Shown: piece by piece, positions 36,874-47,833 of the stretch
How positions within the stretch are numbered: position 1 is the stretch's first letter
Layout of the letters: each line of letters opens with the position of its first letter
NCBI RefSeq assembly: GCF_014174495.1
Contig: NZ_JACJHR010000026.1
Span: 1 to 64,000, forward strand
Length of the DNA: 64,000 nt
Direction: 5' to 3'
Source: Amycolatopsis echigonensis
Lineage (GTDB): Bacteria > Actinomycetota > Actinomycetes > Mycobacteriales > Pseudonocardiaceae
Notes under the pieces: generated by a model
Told to the model about the DNA's origin: nothing
Databases searched by the model: none
Seen by the model: the letters and a program-made list of their open reading frames with translations, nothing else
Translations under genes and position numbers: made by a program

Positions 36874-37329
36874 ATGACTACGACCTCGATGCGGCGCCCC
36901 GCCCGATGGGCCGGTCTCGCCTTGTCCCTCGCCCTCAGCGGCCTGTGCCTGACCGCCCTGCCCGCCCAGGCGGCCGTTCCGCAGGCCAGCGCTCCGGCAG
37001 CGCACCAGGAGGGGAAGAAAACCCCCGTCCACATCAAGGCCGGACCGGTGAAGGCCAAGGTGCACAAGGGAGAGCAGCTCCGGATCCACGGACACGTGGC
37101 GACCGGCCCAGCGGCCCGCGGCGACGGCGGCGGGACCCTGTATCTGCAGCAGGAAACGCAGGCCGGAGTCTGGGTGAACCTCGTCTCCACGTCGTGCTCG
37201 CCGGACAGCGACTTCGACCTCGGCCTCCAGCTGAACGTGTCCGGGACCCTGACGCTGCGGGTCTTCCACCCCGAATCCACCCTGTTCGCCGCTGCCGCCT
37301 CCGCCGTGTTCACGGTCGTCGTGCTCTAG
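36874..37329 (+). CDS. Secreted beta-rich protein, unknown function
   Basis: 151 aa. Signal peptide at residues 1-34 (basic start, hydrophobic ALSLALSGLCLTAL, then PAQAA cleavage). The mature part is a single domain of alternating strands (LRIHGHVATGP, GTLYLQQETQAGVWVNLVS, GTLTLRVFHPEST), like an Ig-type or jelly-roll wall protein. GAAGG precedes the ATG. No anchoring motif. Function unknown. Confidence 0.7.
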   Translation: MTTTSMRRPARWAGLALSLALSGLCLTALPAQAAVPQASAPAAHQEGKKTPVHIKAGPVKAKVHKGEQLRIHGHVATGPAARGDGGGTLYLQQETQAGVWVNLVSTSCSPDSDFDLGLQLNVSGTLTLRVFHPESTLFAAAASAVFTVVVL

Positions 37330-37378
37330 GGACCGATCCAGTGGATGTCCTCGGCGCGGACCAGGCATCATGGCGGGC

Positions 37379-37732
37379 GTGAGCCAGCCCGGGGATGCCG
37401 CTTCGCCGCAGGACGTCGCGTTGGCCTATGCCGACCAGCTCCGCCAGCAATCGGCGACCTGCCGGTTGCTGGCGGAGAAGCAGCGCGAGAACACCGCCGC
37501 GTTCGAGGGGTTCGCCGAACGCGGCCTTCCCGGTTCCGCCGAGATGGCGATCCGCTCCGAACGCTCGGCCCGATTCCTGGTGCAGCTCGCGTCGGTGATC
37601 GCGGAACAGGCGATCGCGCACGACCAGCTGATGGCCGCGGGCGGACCGGAGAACTCCCGCGCGTATGTCGAGTACGAGGCGACGACCCGGCGGCTGCGCG
37701 CATTGCTGCCGACGGACACCCTCACCGACTGA
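37379..37732 (+). CDS. Small soluble helical protein, unknown function
   Basis: 117 aa, mostly alpha-helical by composition: DVALAYADQLRQQSATCRLL, a second helix around QRENTAAFEGFAERG, and a third (ARFLVQLASVIAEQAIAHDQLM). No signal or membrane segment. GTG 37379 is preferred because CATCAT lies 7 bases upstream; ATG 37370 is the alternative. Not recognised. Confidence 0.6.
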   Translation: MSQPGDAASPQDVALAYADQLRQQSATCRLLAEKQRENTAAFEGFAERGLPGSAEMAIRSERSARFLVQLASVIAEQAIAHDQLMAAGGPENSRAYVEYEATTRRLRALLPTDTLTD

Positions 37733-37809
37733 GCGCTACGGCCGCGGAGCCTGCGCGGAGTACATCAAGCTCTCTTTCTTCCTGTACAAGAAGTTCCAGG
37801 CACGAAAGC

Positions 37810-38130
37810 TCAAGCACGTTGGAAGCGCAACGTGAATGTCGCGCCAGCACCCCGCTTTCCGGCCGCCGCGATCGTTCCTCCGTGCCCCGTAACGACTTCC
37901 TGCGCCAAGGCCAAGCCCTGCCCGAACCGTCGGCCCTCGCCGTTCGTCCCGTGTGCGAAACGCTCGAAAAGTCGTTCCGCTTCGTGCTGCGGGAAGCCCG
38001 TCCCGGTGACGCACACGCGCAGTGCGACGTGCCTGGCGTCCGGATGGGCGAGGATCACCTCGATCGAACCGCCGGCGGCGTGTGCCCGATCGCGGAGAAC
38101 GACTCAGCCGGGGTCGTCGCCGCGGTTCAC
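37810..38130 (-). pseudogene. Histidine kinase remnant (C-terminal ATPase part)
   Basis: The 82-codon open frame at 37810-38058 reads CVTGTGFPQHEAERLFERF, then GRRFGQGLALAQEVVTGHGG, then GAGATFTLRF. These are the G1, F and G2 boxes and the last strand of a sensor-kinase HATPase domain. Upstream in the same frame a degenerate N-box-like stretch (LRDRAHAAGGSIEV) is cut by a stop near 38130. No phospho-acceptor or membrane region can fit before the next gene (38227). It is most simply a decayed gene fragment. Confidence 0.6.
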
Positions 38131-38185
38131 CGTGCGGATGGTGTACCTGGCACCGTCGAGCGCGCGTTCTTCCGTCCCTAGGGAC

Positions 38186-38218
38186 GCCGGTGCCCCGCTT
38201 CCGTCGCGGGGCACCGGC
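38186..38218 (-). terminator. Terminator of the aldo-keto reductase operon
   Basis: GCCGGTGCCCCGC (38186-38198) pairs perfectly with 38206-38218, loop TTCCGTC, 8 bases beyond the stop codon. No U tract. Confidence 0.65.
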
Positions 38219-38221
38219 TGA

Positions 38222-39203
<982 letters not shown>

Positions 39204-39207
<4 letters not shown>

Positions 39208-39605
39208 GCGGAAATTCCCTCCATTTCGGGCGCTACGCCAAAGGCCTTGCGCTCGATCTGCTCGTAGTTGGCGATCTTGTAGTCCAGAATGTCGAGACAA
39301 CCCTGGAGTTCGGCGATCCGGTCGGCGACGGACTGCCGCTGCTCCACGAGGATCGCCTTGCGCCGTCCCGCGCTGGCCACGCCGTGCCGGCGCAGCGAGG
39401 CGTATTCGCGCATGCTCTTGATCGGCATGCCGGTGAGCCGCAGCTTCGTCAGAAAGCCGAGCCAGTTCAGGTCTTCGTCGGAGTAGGCGCGCCGCCCCGC
39501 CGAATCGCGAGCGGGCGGTTCGAGAAGCTTGATCCGTTCGTAGTACCGGAGGGTGTCGATCGACAGGCCGCTACGTCGTGCGGCTTCCGCTATCGAGTAG
39601 CTCAT
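39204..39605 (-). CDS. MerR family regulator of the aldo/keto reductase
   Basis: 133 aa. Winged-helix domain at residues 1-70 ([20 protein letters not shown], then [20 protein letters not shown]), then a coiled-coil dimerisation helix ([20 protein letters not shown]) and a C-terminal [12 protein letters not shown] helix. It has no conserved metal-site Cys pair. Its own promoter is a textbook MerR promoter (next entry). Start ATG 39605 is 7 bases after the -10 (leaderless). Confidence 0.9.
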
Positions 39606-39612
39606 GCGCTCG

Positions 39613-39643
39613 ACAGTACGACCTGGAGCGCGCTCCAGGTCAA
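39613..39643 (-). promoter_or_regulatory. MerR-type promoter with 19-bp spacer and palindromic operator
   Basis: Minus strand: -35 TTGACC (39638-39643), 19-base spacer, -10 TACTGT (39613-39618). The perfect 20-base palindrome ACCTGGAGCGCGCTCCAGGT (39621-39640) lies across the spacer. The overlong spacer is what MerR activators correct by DNA distortion. Directly visible. Confidence 0.85.
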
Positions 39644-39674
39644 ATCTTCCACCGGTGGTCACGCTCGCGTTTTA

Positions 39675-39694
39675 TAACGTTGTTGCGTTACGCT
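39675..39694 (+). promoter_or_regulatory. TetR promoter with small inverted repeat
   Basis: TAACG (39675-39679) and CGTTA (39686-39690) flank a 6-base spacer and overlap the -10 TACGCT (39689-39694), which is 6 bases before ATG 39701. Suggests autoregulation of a leaderless gene. Confidence 0.45.
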
Positions 39695-39700
39695 GGGTAG

Positions 39701-40291
39701 ATGCCTCGCCCCCGTACGCACGACGAAACCCTCCGGCTGAAGCTCCTGGATCGGGCAGGCGAACTGATCTCAGCCGACGGCCCGAAGGCCCTGTCGCTGC
39801 GGAAACTGGCCGCCGACTCCGGCACGTCGACCACCGCGGTGTACTCGCTGTTCGGCAGCAAACCGGACCTGGTGAACGCACTGTACGTGGAAGGCTTCCG
39901 CCGCTTCGGCGCGCGCCTGGAGAAGGTCCCGCTGTCCGGCGACGCAGTAACCGACCTCGTGCGTCTGGGCATCGCCTACCGCGAAAGCGCCCTAGCCGAC
40001 CCGCATCTGTACGCGATCATGTTCAGCCGCTCCGTGCCAGGTTTCGAACCCAACGCCGAGGCCGACGAGGTCGCCCAGGCCACCCTCGCCCCGCTGATGG
40101 GCGTGGTCCGCGCCGCCGTGGCGTCCGGCCAGTTCCAAGACGTCGCGCCGGAACTGATCACCGTCAGCCTGTGGGGTTTCGTGCACGGCTTGGTGTCGCT
40201 GGAACTGTCCGGCCGCCTGCCGGATGGCTTCAGCGTTTCCGACGCCTACGAAAAAGCCTTGCACGCCAACGCTTCCGGCTGGCTTACCTAG
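39701..40291 (+). CDS. TetR/AcrR family transcriptional regulator
   Basis: 196 aa. N-terminal [23 protein letters not shown], then [20 protein letters not shown], then [14 protein letters not shown] (residues 12-66). The C-terminal ligand domain is WHG-type ([19 protein letters not shown]). No obvious target gene is adjacent except upp, which converges with an 8-base overlap. Regulated compound unknown. Confidence 0.88.
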   Translation: MPRPRTHDETLRLKLLDRAGELISADGPKALSLRKLAADSGTSTTAVYSLFGSKPDLVNALYVEGFRRFGARLEKVPLSGDAVTDLVRLGIAYRESALADPHLYAIMFSRSVPGFEPNAEADEVAQATLAPLMGVVRAAVASGQFQDVAPELITVSLWGFVHGLVSLELSGRLPDGFSVSDAYEKALHANASGWLT

Positions 40292-40907
40292 CGCCGTACT
40301 GCCGGTCCCCCGCGTCGCCGAGCCCCGGAACGATGAACCCGGAGTCGTTGAGCCGCTCGTCAATGCTCGACGTGACGACCCGGACCGGCAGCCCAGTCTT
40401 CTCCAGATGCGCGAGGCCCTCGGGTGCCGCGAGCGCACAGATAGCGGTGACGTCCGTAGCGCCCCGATCGGTCAGCAACCGGATCGTGTACTCCATCGAC
40501 CCGCCAGTCGCGAGCATCGGATCAAGCACCAGGACAGGCCGGTCCGCGAGCGACTCAGGCAGCGACTCGAGATACGGGGTCGGCTTGAGCGTCTCCTCGT
40601 CGCGAGCGAGACCGACGAACCCCATCTGCGCGTCGGGGATCAGCTTGTGCGCCTGGTCGGCCATCCCCAGCCCAGCACGCAACACCGGCACCAGCAACGG
40701 CGGACTGGCAAGCCGATACGCATCAGTGCGCGCGACCGGAGTATGAATGCGCTCGGTCCGCACCGGAGCATCGCGCGTGGCTTCATAGACGAGCATGACA
40801 GTCAACTCATGCAGCGCGGCCCGGAACGCAGCACTGTCCGTCCGAGCGTCCCGCATGGTCGAGAGACGAGCCTTGGCCAGCGGGTGGTCGACGACATGCA
40901 CATCCAT
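40284..40907 (-). CDS. upp: Uracil phosphoribosyltransferase
   Basis: 207 aa. Converts uracil plus PRPP to UMP. PRPP-binding motif [17 protein letters not shown]; uracil pocket region [15 protein letters not shown] at the C-terminus; dimer/PRPP loop [14 protein letters not shown] 40907 has TAAGTT 7 bases upstream (leaderless), which rejects the upstream in-frame start at 40943. Syntenic with M. tuberculosis upp (Rv3309c) after pmmB. Confidence 0.94.
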   Translation of the reverse strand: MDVHVVDHPLAKARLSTMRDARTDSAAFRAALHELTVMLVYEATRDAPVRTERIHTPVARTDAYRLASPPLLVPVLRAGLGMADQAHKLIPDAQMGFVGLARDEETLKPTPYLESLPESLADRPVLVLDPMLATGGSMEYTIRLLTDRGATDVTAICALAAPEGLAHLEKTGLPVRVVTSSIDERLNDSGFIVPGLGDAGDRQYGAR

Positions 40908-41047
40908 GCCGCACAACTTAGCCGCCCAACTCGGGGACGCCACCCGTTCCCCCGCGCCTTCGTGGGCCCGCTTACTTCACGGCCCACCGCCCCGCCGCGC
41001 TGCTCCCAACCGCGCCCGCGCACACCCACCCCTAAAAGGCCACCGAT

Positions 41048-41161
41048 GCACCCAACAATCGAGGCACCCAGCCCCTCCCCCGCACCCCGATACGAAGCCT
41101 CCCTGCGGTTCGGGGTGCCCCACGCAACCACCCACCTGCAATGTCGCCCCCAGGAGACGAG
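41048..41161. repeat. Dispersed repeat, copy 2 (uninterrupted)
   Basis: Partner of 28037-28218, about 95% alike over the shared parts. It includes the conserved TGCAATGTCGCCCCCAGG block and lacks the terminator insertion. It lies between the convergent-facing ends of upp (divergent side) and the phosphatase gene. Both copies are in the same orientation. Confidence 0.8.
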
Positions 41162-41169
41162 CAGGCCCC

Positions 41170-41613
41170 CTACCGAGACTCAGCGAACCACCGAACCCAC
41201 CACCGCTGCCAAGGCGTCTCCACCGCCCTCGGATGATGCTCCCTCCGCACCCAATCCACCGCCTCCCCAACCCCCATCCCACCCAACGTCACCAAACAAG
41301 CCAACACAGTCCCAGTCCGACCCACCCCACCAAGACAAGCCACCTCCACGGCCTCCCCGGCAACCGCCCGGCCGTGCAACCCCACAATCTCCCGCCGCGC
41401 CCCCTCCCAATCCCGCGGCAGCAGAAAGTCCGGCCACAGCACCCACCGACGCTCCCACCCCAACGAAGCGTCGTACTTGGCCCGCATCCGCCGCGATCCC
41501 AGATACAACCCGAACTCCGGCTCCGGCCCCTCCGGTTGGGGCCGCCCCAGCCCGCGCGCCCGCACCACCACTCCGTCCGGAAGCACGAGGGTCCCCGTCA
41601 ACGCAGAATCCAT
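41170..41613 (-). CDS. Tyrosine/dual-specificity phosphatase-like protein
   Basis: 147 aa. The CX5R signature of cysteine phosphatases is present in VEVACLGGVGRTGT (Cys93, Arg99), with a plausible general acid in LWPDFLLP (Asp62). Length fits a minimal dual-specificity fold. The remainder is Trp/Arg-rich (PWQRWWVRWF). It probably dephosphorylates a protein or phosphoinositide-like substrate. ATG 41613 has GATCAT 6 bases upstream. Divergent from the DUF1707 gene. Confidence 0.75.
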   Translation of the reverse strand: MDSALTGTLVLPDGVVVRARGLGRPQPEGPEPEFGLYLGSRRMRAKYDASLGWERRWVLWPDFLLPRDWEGARREIVGLHGRAVAGEAVEVACLGGVGRTGTVLACLVTLGGMGVGEAVDWVRREHHPRAVETPWQRWWVRWFAESR

Positions 41614-41682
41614 CGCGTCATGATCCCCCTATCCACCGTTAGATGGACCCGACGCAGACCTGACAGGGATAGGCTGCCCCAG

Positions 41683-42351
41683 GTGAGTGAAGACCCAGCC
41701 ACGCCGGGCCCCGACCAGATGCGCGTGTCGGACGCTGATCGGGAGCAGGTCGCGCAGGTCCTGCACCAGGCCCTGTCCGAAGGCCGCATCACGATCAACG
41801 AGCTGGAGGAGCGGCTTTCCAGCGTCTACTCCGCGAAAACGTTCGCCGACCTGAAACCGGTGACCGCCGATCTGCCGGGCAGCGCCGCGCTCGCCACCAG
41901 CGCGTCGGCCTCACTGCAGGCCGCCCCCTCGCGCGCGCTCGGGTTGCCGGACAACCGCATCGGCGGGCATCCCGGTTCCGCCGTGTCGATCGGCGTGATG
42001 TCCGGGGCCGTGCGCAAGGGCAGCTGGGTTCTCCCGCAGCAGCACACGACTTTCGCGTTCTGGGGCGGTGCCGAGATCGACCTGCGCAGCGCCCGGTTCG
42101 CGGAGAAGTCGTGCACGATCACCGCGGTGGCGATCATGGGCGGGATCGAGATCACCGTCCCGGACGACATCAACGTGAATGTCACCGGCATCGGGTTCAT
42201 GGGCGCGTTCATGCTGGAGGACAAGTCCGGTGCGCCGCCCGCGCCGCCGACCGCCCCGACCGTGACGATCAACGGCCTCGGCTTCTGGGGTGGCGTCGTC
42301 GTGTACCGCAAGCCGGCCAAGGACTCGAACGCACCGCAGATCGAGTCCTGA
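41683..42351 (+). CDS. DUF1707 protein with LiaF/DUF2154-like C-terminal domain
   Basis: 222 aa. DUF1707 domain (about residues 13-65: MRVSDADREQVAQVLHQALS, then EGRITINELEERLSSVYSAKT). Then a beta-helix-like domain with repeating ISVMSGAVRKGSWVLPQ-type strands (TFAFWGGAEIDLRSARF, VAIMGGIEITVPDDINV, GIGFMGAFMLED, GLGFWGGVVVYRK), as in LiaF-type cell-envelope stress proteins. No membrane helices. GTG 41683 has TAGGCT 7 bases upstream (leaderless). Third DUF1707 protein in the window. Confidence 0.82.
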   Translation: MSEDPATPGPDQMRVSDADREQVAQVLHQALSEGRITINELEERLSSVYSAKTFADLKPVTADLPGSAALATSASASLQAAPSRALGLPDNRIGGHPGSAVSIGVMSGAVRKGSWVLPQQHTTFAFWGGAEIDLRSARFAEKSCTITAVAIMGGIEITVPDDINVNVTGIGFMGAFMLEDKSGAPPAPPTAPTVTINGLGFWGGVVVYRKPAKDSNAPQIES

Positions 42352-42400
42352 ACCCGGCTGCACACGACACCGACAAAAACCGCCGCTCGCACCGCGCGAC

Positions 42401-42436
42401 TGTGGACAACCGAGCGGCCGTGACCAGCTGTCCACA
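42401..42436. promoter_or_regulatory. Inverted DnaA-box-like pair upstream of deoC
   Basis: TGTGGACAA (42401-42409, the complement of TTGTCCACA, a typical actinobacterial box) and CTGTCCACA (42428-42436) face each other across 18 bases, between the DUF1707 gene and deoC. Confidence 0.4.
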
Positions 42437-42487
42437 GATTCCAGTGAGCGCTCCGGCGCCTGCTGTCGCGCACCTACACTCAGCGGT

Positions 42488-43462
42488 ATGACAGCTACCA
42501 CCAGCCCGTCAGCGGCACCGGACACCCCGTCGCCGCTGACGGACGTCACTCGCGACGAAGCGAGCCTGCGGCGGTTCCTGCACGGGCTGCCCGGTGTCGA
42601 CCAGGTCGGCGTCGAGCAGCGCGCAGCGGGACTCGCGACCCGGAGCATCAAAAAAGAAGCCAAGCGGTGGGCGATCGACACCGCGGTGTCGATGGTCGAC
42701 CTGACCACGCTCGAAGGAGCCGACACCCGCGGCAAGGTCCGAGGCCTCGCCGCCAAGGCGATGCGGCCGGACCCCGAACGGCAGGACTGCCCGCGCGTCG
42801 CGGCCGTGTGCGTGTACCCGGACCTGGTGGAGACGGCCGTCGAAGCGCTCGCGGGCAGTGGCGTGCGGGTGGCGAGCGTCGCCACCGGCTTCCCGGCTGG
42901 CCGCACGAGCCGCGAAGTGAAGCTGGCCGACACGCGGCTGGCCGTCGAGGCCGGCGCGGACGAGGTCGACATGGTGATCGACCGCGGAGCCTTCCTCGAA
43001 GGCCGCTACCTGGAAGTGTTCGACGAGATCCGCGCCGTGAAAGAAGCCTGCGGCTCGGCACACCTGAAGGTGATCCTCGAAACGGGCGAGCTGGCGACGT
43101 ACGACAACGTGCGCCGCGCGTCCTGGCTCGCGCTGCTGGCGGGCGGGGACTTCATCAAGACGTCCACCGGAAAGGTCTCGCCCGCAGCGACGCTGCCGGT
43201 CACGCACGTGATGCTGCAGGCGGTGCACGACTGGCACGAGCGCACCGGCGAACTGCGCAGCGTCAAGCCCGCGGGCGGGATCCGGACGACGAAGGACGCG
43301 ATCAAGTACCTCGTCGCCGTGCACGAGGTCGCGGGCGAGCAGTGGCTCACGCCGGAGCTGTTCCGGTTCGGCGCGTCGAGCCTGCTCAACGACCTGCTGC
43401 TGCAGCGGCGCACCCAGGTGGACGGCCACTACAGCGGCCCTGACTACGTGACGGTGGACTGA
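42488..43462 (+). CDS. deoC: Deoxyribose-phosphate aldolase
   Basis: 324 aa. Cleaves 2-deoxyribose-5-phosphate to acetaldehyde and glyceraldehyde-3-phosphate by a Schiff base. Motifs: SMVDLTTLEGADT, catalytic Asp region, Schiff-base Lys in FIKTSTGKVSP, second active-site Lys in SVKPAGGIRTTKDA. It is longer than the short E. coli-type enzyme but usual for actinobacterial class. TACACT 7 bases before ATG 42488 (leaderless). The following aldehyde dehydrogenases start 2 bases and 1.4 kb later, and could oxidise the acetaldehyde. Confidence 0.94.
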   Translation: MTATTSPSAAPDTPSPLTDVTRDEASLRRFLHGLPGVDQVGVEQRAAGLATRSIKKEAKRWAIDTAVSMVDLTTLEGADTRGKVRGLAAKAMRPDPERQDCPRVAAVCVYPDLVETAVEALAGSGVRVASVATGFPAGRTSREVKLADTRLAVEAGADEVDMVIDRGAFLEGRYLEVFDEIRAVKEACGSAHLKVILETGELATYDNVRRASWLALLAGGDFIKTSTGKVSPAATLPVTHVMLQAVHDWHERTGELRSVKPAGGIRTTKDAIKYLVAVHEVAGEQWLTPELFRFGASSLLNDLLLQRRTQVDGHYSGPDYVTVD

Positions 43463-43463
43463 C

Positions 43464-44889
<1,426 letters not shown>

Positions 44890-44897
<8 letters not shown>

Positions 44898-45756
44898 CCG
44901 GATTTCCGTCGCCAAAACCTACAAGCTCTACATCGGCGGCAAATTCCCCCGCTCGGAATCGGGCCGGGTCTACCCCGTCACCGATGCCAAGGGCTCCTTC
45001 CTGGCCAACGCGGCCCACGCGTCGCGCAAGGATCTGCGCGACGCGGTGTCCGCCGCCCGCAAGGCTTTCCCCGGCTGGTCGTCGGCAACTGCATACAACC
45101 GAGGCCAGGTGCTCTACCGCGTGGCCGAGGTGATGGAAGGCCGCCGCGCCCAGTTCGCCGCCGAGGTAGCGGCCTGCGAAGGCGTCCCGGCGAAAAAGGC
45201 GGAGTCCCTTGTGGACGCCGCCATCGACCGTTGGGTCTGGTACGCGGGCTGGACCGACAAGATCGCGTCGGTCCTGGGTGCCGCCAACCCGGTTGCCGGC
45301 CCGTACTTCTCCTTCACCACGCCCGAGCCGACCGGCGTCGTCGGCGTCCTGGCCCCGCAAGAGTCCTCCCTGCTGGGCCTGGTGACGGTCCTGGCTCCCG
45401 TCCTCGCCACCGGCTCAACGGCGGTCCTGGTCTCCAGCGCGGAGCGCCCGCTGCCCGCGATCACGCTGTCCGAGGTCCTGGCCACCTCCGACGTCCCCGG
45501 CGGAGTCGCGAACATCCTGACCGGCCGCGCCGCGGAACTGGGCCCATGGCTGGCTTCCCACGGAGACGTCAACGCCCTGGACCCGACCGGCGCCACCTCC
45601 GAGGACCGCGTCACCCTGGCCCAGGAAGCGGCCGGGACCGTGAAACGAGTCCTGTCCGTCCCCGACGCCGAATCAGACTGGACCGCCGAACCAGACCTGT
45701 CCCGCCTCCGGCGGTACCTGGAAGCGAAAACCGTCTGGCATCCCATCGGCGTCTGA
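44890..45756 (+). CDS. Half-length aldehyde dehydrogenase homologue lacking the catalytic domain
   Basis: 288 aa. The coenzyme-binding part is recognisable (YKLYIGGKFPRSESGRVYPV, AARKAFPGWSSATAYNRGQV, GVVGVLAPQESSLLGLVTVL, then ATGSTAVLVSSAERPLPAI). However, where ELGGK and the catalytic Cys should follow, it has an abrupt shift to TVKRVLSVPDAESDW and ends RRYLEAKTVWHPIGV. No frameshift is needed and codon use is normal, so it is a designed short protein, not a broken gene. ATG 44890 overlaps the full-length gene's stop. It recalls the C-terminal non-catalytic half of ALDH16-type fusions; a regulatory or scaffold partner is likely. Confidence 0.8.
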
Positions 45757-45773
45757 CCGTCGAGTTCCACGCG

Positions 45774-45809
45774 AACCGCCGTTCCGGTTGCCCCGGAACG
45801 GCGGTTTTT
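45774..45809 (+). terminator. Rho-independent terminator of deoC-ALDH-ALDH
   Basis: AACCGCCGTTCCGG (45774-45787) pairs perfectly with 45793-45806, loop TTGCC, followed by TTTTTG. Confidence 0.9.
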
Positions 45810-45956
45810 GTTTGCCGCCGTACACGTCGCCGTCCGCGCGGGCAGGACGGCAGCCGAACACACAGCACCCCCGCTGTCCGCGATCGACCTCACCGGTCGC
45901 GGACACCGGACTCGCCTGAGGACCGCCGGGCCTCAGCATTTCGCGTCTCGACTCTA

Positions 45957-46454
45957 TCCTTTCGCGAAATTCTCTGCCAACATGTGCCATTGGGGAAATT
46001 TCGACCGCCCCGTGTCCGGTACGGGCGCTGTCAGCACGTCAGGAGGACTCCGCATGACCCTGCATCCCGCTCAGTCCGAAGAAGCACTCGACCTCGAGTT
46101 CCTCGGCACCACCAGCGCGGGCGGCAACTGCCCCAACGCTTATCGCACCAACCGCGGCACGTACGTCGTCCAGGGATACCGGGTTACCGACGAGCAGGCG
46201 CTGCGGCAACTGCACGAACGCGGCATGCCGGACACCGAGACGGCCGTCGAAATCCCCGCCGGCCTGCTCAAGTTCTTCCCGCGGGAAGCCTGAGCACGAC
46301 GGGCCTGCGCGGGCAAGGCAAGGCATCCCGGCGATTCAGAGGCACTAGCCACCCAGGATTTCTCGAAACTCGACCCCAGGTGTGGGAAGATGCCCTCGGG
46401 TTCGAGGAATTCCGCATGCGATAGCGAGGGCGAGTGCCTACCAGTTTCGAGAAA
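45957..46454. promoter_or_regulatory. TTTCGnGAAA motifs around the WhiJ-like pair
   Basis: A perfect palindrome TTTCGCGAAA (45960-45969) lies upstream of the small gene. TTTCTCGAAACT (46359-46370) and its exact complement (46443-46454) flank the start codon of the HTH gene. All share a TTTCGnGAAA core in one orientation or the other, so they may be binding sites for the HTH protein. Confidence 0.45.
46054..46293 (+). CDS. Small partner protein of WhiJ-type regulator
   Basis: 79 aa. Pattern seen in small actinobacterial proteins next to XRE/DUF5753 regulators: GTTSAGGNCPNAYRTNRGTYVV, QGYRVTDEQALRQL, ETAVEIPAGLLKFFPR. This is not the DUF397 family, but occupies its usual place. AGGAGG 8 bases before ATG 46054 supports the start. 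Such pairs behave like conserved developmental/regulatory modules; the biochemical role of the small protein is unknown. Confidence 0.75.
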   Translation: MTLHPAQSEEALDLEFLGTTSAGGNCPNAYRTNRGTYVVQGYRVTDEQALRQLHERGMPDTETAVEIPAGLLKFFPREA

Positions 46455-47282
46455 CGCCGGGCAGAGCTCGGCGATCGCCTGCGCCGGCTCCGGGTCGACG
46501 CGGGCTTCGAGACGGGAAAGGACTTCGCCAAGGCCATCGGCTGGAACGCGCCCAAGGTCAGCAAGATCGAAAACGGCAGGCAGACCGTCGGCGACGACGA
46601 CCTCGACGCCTGGGTCGCCGCGGTCGGCGGACCTCCGGAGCTGGCCGAACAGCTGCGGGAGCAGCTGGTCGAGGTCCGCGACGCGCACGCCAGCTGGAAA
46701 GACAAAGTCCGCGAGGGACATCGGGCCCGGCAAGAGGAATCCATTGCCCGCGAGGCGCGAGCGCTACGAATTCGCGCGGTAGACCTCAGAATTGTCTCCG
46801 GATTACTGCAAACCCCGGAGTACGCACGGCATACGCTGCTTGCCCACGCCCGGATCCACGGCGGCGACCAGGACATCACCGAGGCGGTCCGGGCGCGAAT
46901 GCAACGCCAGCAGATCCTCTACGAACCCGGCCGGACCATCGAACTGCTCACCTCCGAGGCCGCGCTGCGTTATCCGAACGCGCCGCGGGACGTGATGATC
47001 GCGCAGGTGCACAAGCTGCTCGCACTGCTCGGCACCCCCAATATCCGCTTCGGGATCATCCCCGCGGACGTTGTCGTGCCCTATCCGGTCACCGCGGACT
47101 TCTGGGTCGTCGACGACGTCGCGATGGTCGAAACCCCGGAGGGCGAGCACATCGCGAGCGACGTCGACCCGTACCACGAGGTCGCGGATCTACTGTGGAC
47201 AGTCGCGGCCGAGGGCGACGCGGCCCGGGCGGTGCTGCTTCGGGCGCTCGATGCGCTCACCCGCGCAGCCCCGCCCGACTGA
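46434..47282 (+). CDS. XRE-family HTH regulator with DUF5753 domain (WhiJ-like)
   Basis: 282 aa. Helix-turn-helix at residues 10-60: ELGDRLRRLRVDAGFETGKD, then FAKAIGWNAPKVSKIENGRQ. It is followed by the DUF5753 domain (about 95-270) with VSGLLQTPEYAR and ILYEPGRTIELLTSEAALRY. WhiJ-type proteins influence Streptomyces development. GTG 46434 follows a GAGGG site. An inverted repeat of the motif TTTCTCGAAACT flanks the start codon, suggesting autoregulation. Confidence 0.88.
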   Translation: MPTSFEKRRAELGDRLRRLRVDAGFETGKDFAKAIGWNAPKVSKIENGRQTVGDDDLDAWVAAVGGPPELAEQLREQLVEVRDAHASWKDKVREGHRARQEESIAREARALRIRAVDLRIVSGLLQTPEYARHTLLAHARIHGGDQDITEAVRARMQRQQILYEPGRTIELLTSEAALRYPNAPRDVMIAQVHKLLALLGTPNIRFGIIPADVVVPYPVTADFWVVDDVAMVETPEGEHIASDVDPYHEVADLLWTVAAEGDAARAVLLRALDALTRAAPPD

Positions 47283-47296
47283 CCGCGGAGAATCCC

Positions 47297-47833
47297 TTAC
47301 GCCGCAGGCGCTTCGCCAGACGTCAGCGCGCCGACGTCGAGCGTGTGGCTGTCCGCGTTGGCGTCCACCGCACCGAAGGTCCAGTCCACCGACACATTCG
47401 GGTCGATCGGGTCCCCGTGCGGGTTGGAGTCGGCCGGAGCGGTGACGGTCACCGCGTTCGGCGTCTGCTGCTCGTCGTCGGACCCGATCGCGGTCCAGTG
47501 CAGCGGTACGTACGCCGACGAACCGTTCGCGATCAGCACCGGCGGGGCGTCGGCCGGCGCCTCGTTGTTGACCAGGACGTTGTGGGCTCCGACCAGGTCG
47601 ACATCGGCCCGGCCAGGCAAGACGCACCGTTCGCCGGGGTTCGCGGTGAACTGCAGCGCCGCCTGACGCTGGCCCGCGCCTGCGCCGCCGTAGACGAGCT
47701 TGGTGCTGAACTGATTCGCCGTGCACGGCAATGCCGACGACTCCGCGGTCGTGGCGCCGGCCGTCCCCGCGAAGAGCGCGGCAGCGCCTCCGGCGACAGC
47801 GACGGCAACGGCGATCCTGCAGATGTTCTTCAT
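47297..47833 (-). CDS. Secreted DUF4232-like protein
   Basis: 178 aa. Signal peptide at residues 1-27 (NICRIAVAVAVAGGAAALFAGTAGA). Mature domain with LPCTANQFSTKLVYGGAGAGQ, FTANPGERCVLPG and VPLHWTAIG, matching the layout of DUF4232 extracellular proteins with one disulfide (Cys-Cys). GAGGGGA precedes ATG 47833. Its 3' end faces the HTH gene with a 14-base gap. Function unknown. Confidence 0.75.
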   Translation of the reverse strand: MKNICRIAVAVAVAGGAAALFAGTAGATTAESSALPCTANQFSTKLVYGGAGAGQRQAALQFTANPGERCVLPGRADVDLVGAHNVLVNNEAPADAPPVLIANGSSAYVPLHWTAIGSDDEQQTPNAVTVTAPADSNPHGDPIDPNVSVDWTFGAVDANADSHTLDVGALTSGEAPAA

